In this document: one piece after another, positions 4,224-6,611 of the stretch | Numbering within the stretch: the stretch's first letter is position 1 | How the letters are laid out: each line of letters begins with the position of its first letter | From: an uncultured Collinsella sp. | GTDB taxonomy: Bacteria; Actinomycetota; Coriobacteriia; Coriobacteriales; Coriobacteriaceae | Length of the DNA: 6,611 nucleotides | Assembly (NCBI GenBank): GCA_938036665.1 | Contig: CALHWR010000081.1 | Location: 1-6,611, forward strand | Direction: 5' to 3' | The notes under the pieces: generated by a model | What the model was told of the DNA's origin: nothing | The model's database searches: none | What the model saw: only the letters and a program-made list of their open reading frames with translations | Program-made: the position numbers and the translations under genes

Positions 4224-6125
4224 ATGAGCGACATCATGAGGCCGATCCCGTTTTCGCAGCTGATGAACTGGATCATCGAGGAGCATAAGACCCAGGACGC
4301 CATCTTTGGCGTGCGCAAGATGGTCACGACCAACCAGGAGGGTGCGCTTCCCATTTTTGACGAGCGCATCGAGACTCCGTTTGGCCCGGCCGCCGGTCCC
4401 AATACGCAGCTGGCCCAGAACATCGTGGCATCCTATGTGGCTGGTTCCCGCTTCTTTGAGCTCAAGACCGTCCAGGTTATGGACGGCGAGGAGCTCTCCA
4501 AGTGTGTGAACAAGCCCTGCATCGTGGCGCAGGACGAGTGCTACAACTGCGAATGGTCGACCGAGCTCGAGGTTCCGCAGGCCTTTGCCGAGTACGTGAA
4601 GGCATGGTTCGCCTGCCACCTGATCGCTCGCGAGTACGGCCTGGGTAGCCCGGACGGCTTTGTCTTCAACATGTCCGTGGGCTATGACCTCGAGGGCATC
4701 AAGAGCCCCAAGGTCGACGCCTACATCGAGGGCATGAAGGACGCCAGCGGCTCCGACGTCTGGAACGAGTGCCGCGCATGGGCACTCGCCAACCTGGACA
4801 AGTTTGAGCATGTCGACGCTGCGTTTGTCGAGTCCATCCCGGCGCGCGTCTCCAACTCCATCACCGAGTCTACCCTGCACGGCTGCCCGCCTGCCGAGAT
4901 CGAGCGCATCGCGACCTACCTCATCACCGAGAAGGGCCTTAACACCTACATCAAGTGTAACCCCACGCTGTTGGGCTATGAGTTTGCCCGCCAGCGCCTC
5001 AACGAGCTGGGCTTTGATTACATCGTCTTTGATGACACGCACTTCCGCGAGGATCTGCAGTGGGCCGATGCCGTGCCCATGTTCGAGCGCCTGATTGCCC
5101 TGTGCGCCGAGCGCGGTCTGGAGTTCGGCGTCAAGCTGACCAACACGTTCCCCGTCGACGTGACGAGGAACGAGCTGCCTTCCACCGAGATGTACATGTC
5201 CGGCCGTTCGCTGTTCTCACTGACCATCGAGGCCGCCCGCCGCATTACCGAGCAGTTTGACGGCAAGCTGCGCATCAGCTACTCCGGTGGTGCCACGGTC
5301 TACAACATCCGTGCCCTGTATGACGCCGGCATTTGGCCCGTCACCCTGGCGACCGACGTGCTCAAGCCCGGTGGCTACGAGCGCTTTAGCCAGATGGCCG
5401 GCGAGTTTACCGATCTGGACGGCAAGCCGTTCGCGGGCGTCTCTCTCGAGGCCGTGACCGCGATCCAGACCGACTCACTCACCAACCCGCTCTACAAGAA
5501 GCCGCTGCGCCCGCTGCCCGACCGCAAGGTCGCTGGCAAGAGCCCGCTTTCCGACTGCTTTACCACGCCGTGCCGTACGAGCTGCCCCATCCAGCAGGAT
5601 ATCCCTGCCTATCTGGCGGCTGTTGACGAGGGCCGCTACGAGGACGCGCTCAACATCATCATCGAGCGCAACGCCCTGCCGTTCATCACCGGCACGATCT
5701 GCGCGCACCGCTGCATGGGCAAGTGCACCCGCAATTTCTATGAGGATCCCGTCCTGATCCGGCCGTGCCTGCGAGCGTGCATTCTACGAGCCCGAGGGCG
5801 CCCAGATTCGCGCCAGCAAGCTCAAGGCCGCCCGCGAGGCCATGACCGCCGTGCTGCCCAAGCTGCGCGCCCAGGCCATTGCCAACGACGCCGAGCGCAA
5901 CGTTGCCGTTATCGGCGGCGGCCCGGCCGGTCTGGCGACGGCGTTCTTCCTGACGCGCGCCGGCGTGCCCGTCACTATCTTCGAGGCCCGCGACTCTCTC
6001 GGCGGCGTGGTCCGTCACGTGATCCCCGAGTTCCGTATCGCGAGCGACGATATCTCCCACGATGCCGAGCTCTGTCTGGCCTTTGGCGCCAAGGTGCAGC
6101 TCAACGCTCACGTGGAGTCCATTGA
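4224..6125 (+). CDS. ygfK: YgfK (putative selenate reductase Fe-S/flavoprotein subunit), N-terminal part, before frameshift
   Basis: N-terminal half of a large cytoplasmic oxidoreductase resembling E. coli YgfK (about 1030 residues), implicated with SsnA in anaerobic purine/urate breakdown. Residues about 1-430 form a dihydroorotate/dihydropyrimidine dehydrogenase-like barrel, with TPFGPAAGPN at 51-60 and LHGCPPAEIE at 218-227. A Fer4_20-type iron-sulfur region follows: Cys445, Cys450, Cys454 (CFTTPCRTSCP) and Cys493, Cys497, Cys501 (CAHRCMGKC), expected to hold 4Fe-4S clusters. Homology stops at about residue 513 (5762). After that this frame gives an Arg-rich, meaningless tail to TGA 6125, while the real sequence continues in the +1 frame. 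Start: AGAGGAG (4211-4217) lies 6 nt before ATG 4224; an upstream in-frame ATG at 4101 falls in the ssnA 3' hairpin and lacks a ribosome site. As written, the product would have the Fe-S region but no FAD/NAD(P)H module. Confidence 0.88.
   Translation: MSDIMRPIPFSQLMNWIIEEHKTQDAIFGVRKMVTTNQEGALPIFDERIETPFGPAAGPNTQLAQNIVASYVAGSRFFELKTVQVMDGEELSKCVNKPCIVAQDECYNCEWSTELEVPQAFAEYVKAWFACHLIAREYGLGSPDGFVFNMSVGYDLEGIKSPKVDAYIEGMKDASGSDVWNECRAWALANLDKFEHVDAAFVESIPARVSNSITESTLHGCPPAEIERIATYLITEKGLNTYIKCNPTLLGYEFARQRLNELGFDYIVFDDTHFREDLQWADAVPMFERLIALCAERGLEFGVKLTNTFPVDVTRNELPSTEMYMSGRSLFSLTIEAARRITEQFDGKLRISYSGGATVYNIRALYDAGIWPVTLATDVLKPGGYERFSQMAGEFTDLDGKPFAGVSLEAVTAIQTDSLTNPLYKKPLRPLPDRKVAGKSPLSDCFTTPCRTSCPIQQDIPAYLAAVDEGRYEDALNIIIERNALPFITGTICAHRCMGKCTRNFYEDPVLIRPCLRACILRARGRPDSRQQAQGRPRGHDRRAAQAARPGHCQRRRAQRCRYRRRPGRSGDGVLPDARRRARHYLRGPRLSRRRGPSRDPRVPYRERRYLPRCRALSGLWRQGAAQRSRGVH
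5758..5769 (+). other. Frameshift site in ygfK
   Basis: The upstream frame is meaningful up to ATC CGG (5757-5762). The downstream frame is meaningful from TGC GAG CGT (5770 on) and is closed on its left by TGA at 5755-5757, so the change must lie within 5758-5769. Removing GGCC (5761-5764) gives ATC CGT GCC TGC GAG, i.e. IRACERAFYE. This lines up without gaps with IRELKKVALE as I recall it from E. coli YgfK. Removing a single C from 5763-5764 gives IRRACER and also restores the frame. A real mutation and an assembly error are both possible. Confidence 0.85.
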
Positions 6126-6611
6126 CGAGCTCAAGGCCCAGGGCTTTACCGACGTGGTCGTGGCCACCGGTGCCTGGATGCCCGGCTCTGCGGGCCTGGG
6201 CGAGGGTGCCGAGCTCGACGTGCTGGAGTTCCTCGAGGCCGCCAAGAAGGGCGAGAAACTCGAGCTGGGCGAGGATGTCGTGGTCATCGGCGCCGGCAAT
6301 ACCGCTATGGACGCGGCCCGCGTGGCCAAGCGCCTGACTGGCGTGAAGAACGTGCGCCTGGTGTATCGCCGCACCAAGAAGCAGATGCCCGCCGACGAGG
6401 AAGAGCTCGATCTTGCTCTTGCCGACGGCGTTGAGTTCTGTGAGCTGCTGGCGCCCAAGGCGCTCAACGGCGCCGTGCTGACCTGCGACGTCATGGAGCT
6501 TGGCGAGCCGGACGCAAGCGGCCGTCGCAGCCCCGTCGCCACGGGCGAGACCGTCGAGCTGCCCGCCACCACGGTGATCTGTGCCGTGGGCGAGGGCATC
6601 GATGCCAGCCT
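5770..6611 (+). CDS. ygfK: YgfK, C-terminal part (FAD/NAD(P)H oxidoreductase module), +1 frame, runs off the window
   Basis: Continuation of ygfK in the frame shifted by one base, open to the right edge (about 280 codons). It begins CERAFYEPEGAQIR and has a first Rossmann fold, VAVIGGGPAGLA (around 5902-5940), for FAD, followed by GGVVRHVIPEFRI (from about 6001). A second nucleotide-binding fold, VVVIGAGNTAMDAA (around 6280-6318), is of the GltD/dihydropyrimidine dehydrogenase type for NAD(P)H. VYRRTKKQMPADEEEL (from about 6361) and AVGEGIDAS at the edge also match this family. The module would pass electrons between NAD(P)H, FAD and the Fe-S clusters of the first half. About 240 residues should lie beyond 6611 if the protein has the usual YgfK length. 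If the frameshift is real, this part could only be made separately, for example from ATG 5842, which has just a weak GAGG 4 nt upstream; that is unlikely. Confidence 0.85.

Noticed and set aside
4071..5042. 323-codon open frame on the minus strand
   Set aside because: It is antisense to the well-supported N-terminal domain of YgfK; no motif is seen.
5758..5769. Programmed +1 ribosomal frameshift in ygfK
   Set aside because: There is no slippery codon next to an in-frame stop, no stimulator was recognised, and the original frame stays open for another 120 codons. A mutation or sequence error is simpler.

Overview
This window looks like part of an anaerobic purine (urate/xanthine) catabolism locus from a high-GC gut anaerobe. 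Coriobacteriia, and most likely a Collinsella-type genome, is my best guess. That rests on GC-rich third codon positions, the gene set and Shine-Dalgarno style; there is no rRNA or other taxonomic marker, so the assignment is an inference.

Layout: (1) 1-120 is the 3' flank of a minus-strand gene, with a perfect 13-bp hairpin at 16-49 and a small hairpin plus T4 at 97-115. (2) 121-777, minus strand, encodes a YheO-type PAS_6/HTH_22 transcriptional regulator. (3) 778-1127 is an AT-rich divergent control region. It holds a good sigma70-type promoter facing right, and a Fur-box-like three-hexamer element lies across that promoter's spacer. (4) 1128-2522, plus strand, encodes an NCS2 (uracil-xanthine) permease. 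(5) 2523-2718 is a structured intergenic region with four potential hairpins. (6) 2719-4074 encodes SsnA, an amidohydrolase-superfamily enzyme. (7) 4075-4223 is a second structured intergenic region. (8) From 4224 to the right edge lies ygfK, the large Fe-S/flavoprotein subunit annotated as 'putative selenate reductase subunit'. It is broken by a frameshift between 5758 and 5769 and runs off the window.

How the parts fit: from published work on gut bacteria, ssnA and ygfK are hallmark members of a cluster (with ygeX, ygeY, ygeW and xanthine dehydrogenase-like genes) needed for anaerobic uric acid/purine breakdown. A purine-family permease directly upstream, all on one strand, and a divergently transcribed ligand-sensing-type regulator make a coherent uptake-and-degradation unit. 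The permease would import the purine, SsnA would do a hydrolytic step, and YgfK would supply reducing power through Fe-S clusters, FAD and NAD(P)H. The exact reactions cannot be read from sequence.

Points deserving attention are the ygfK frameshift (real or assembly error), Gln at both positions where characterised xanthine permeases have key acidic residues, a Fur-like box in the permease promoter, and two matching hairpins placed exactly 16 nt after the permease and ssnA stop codons with nearly the same 8-nt loop. No tRNA, rRNA, CRISPR array, insertion sequence or riboswitch was recognised.
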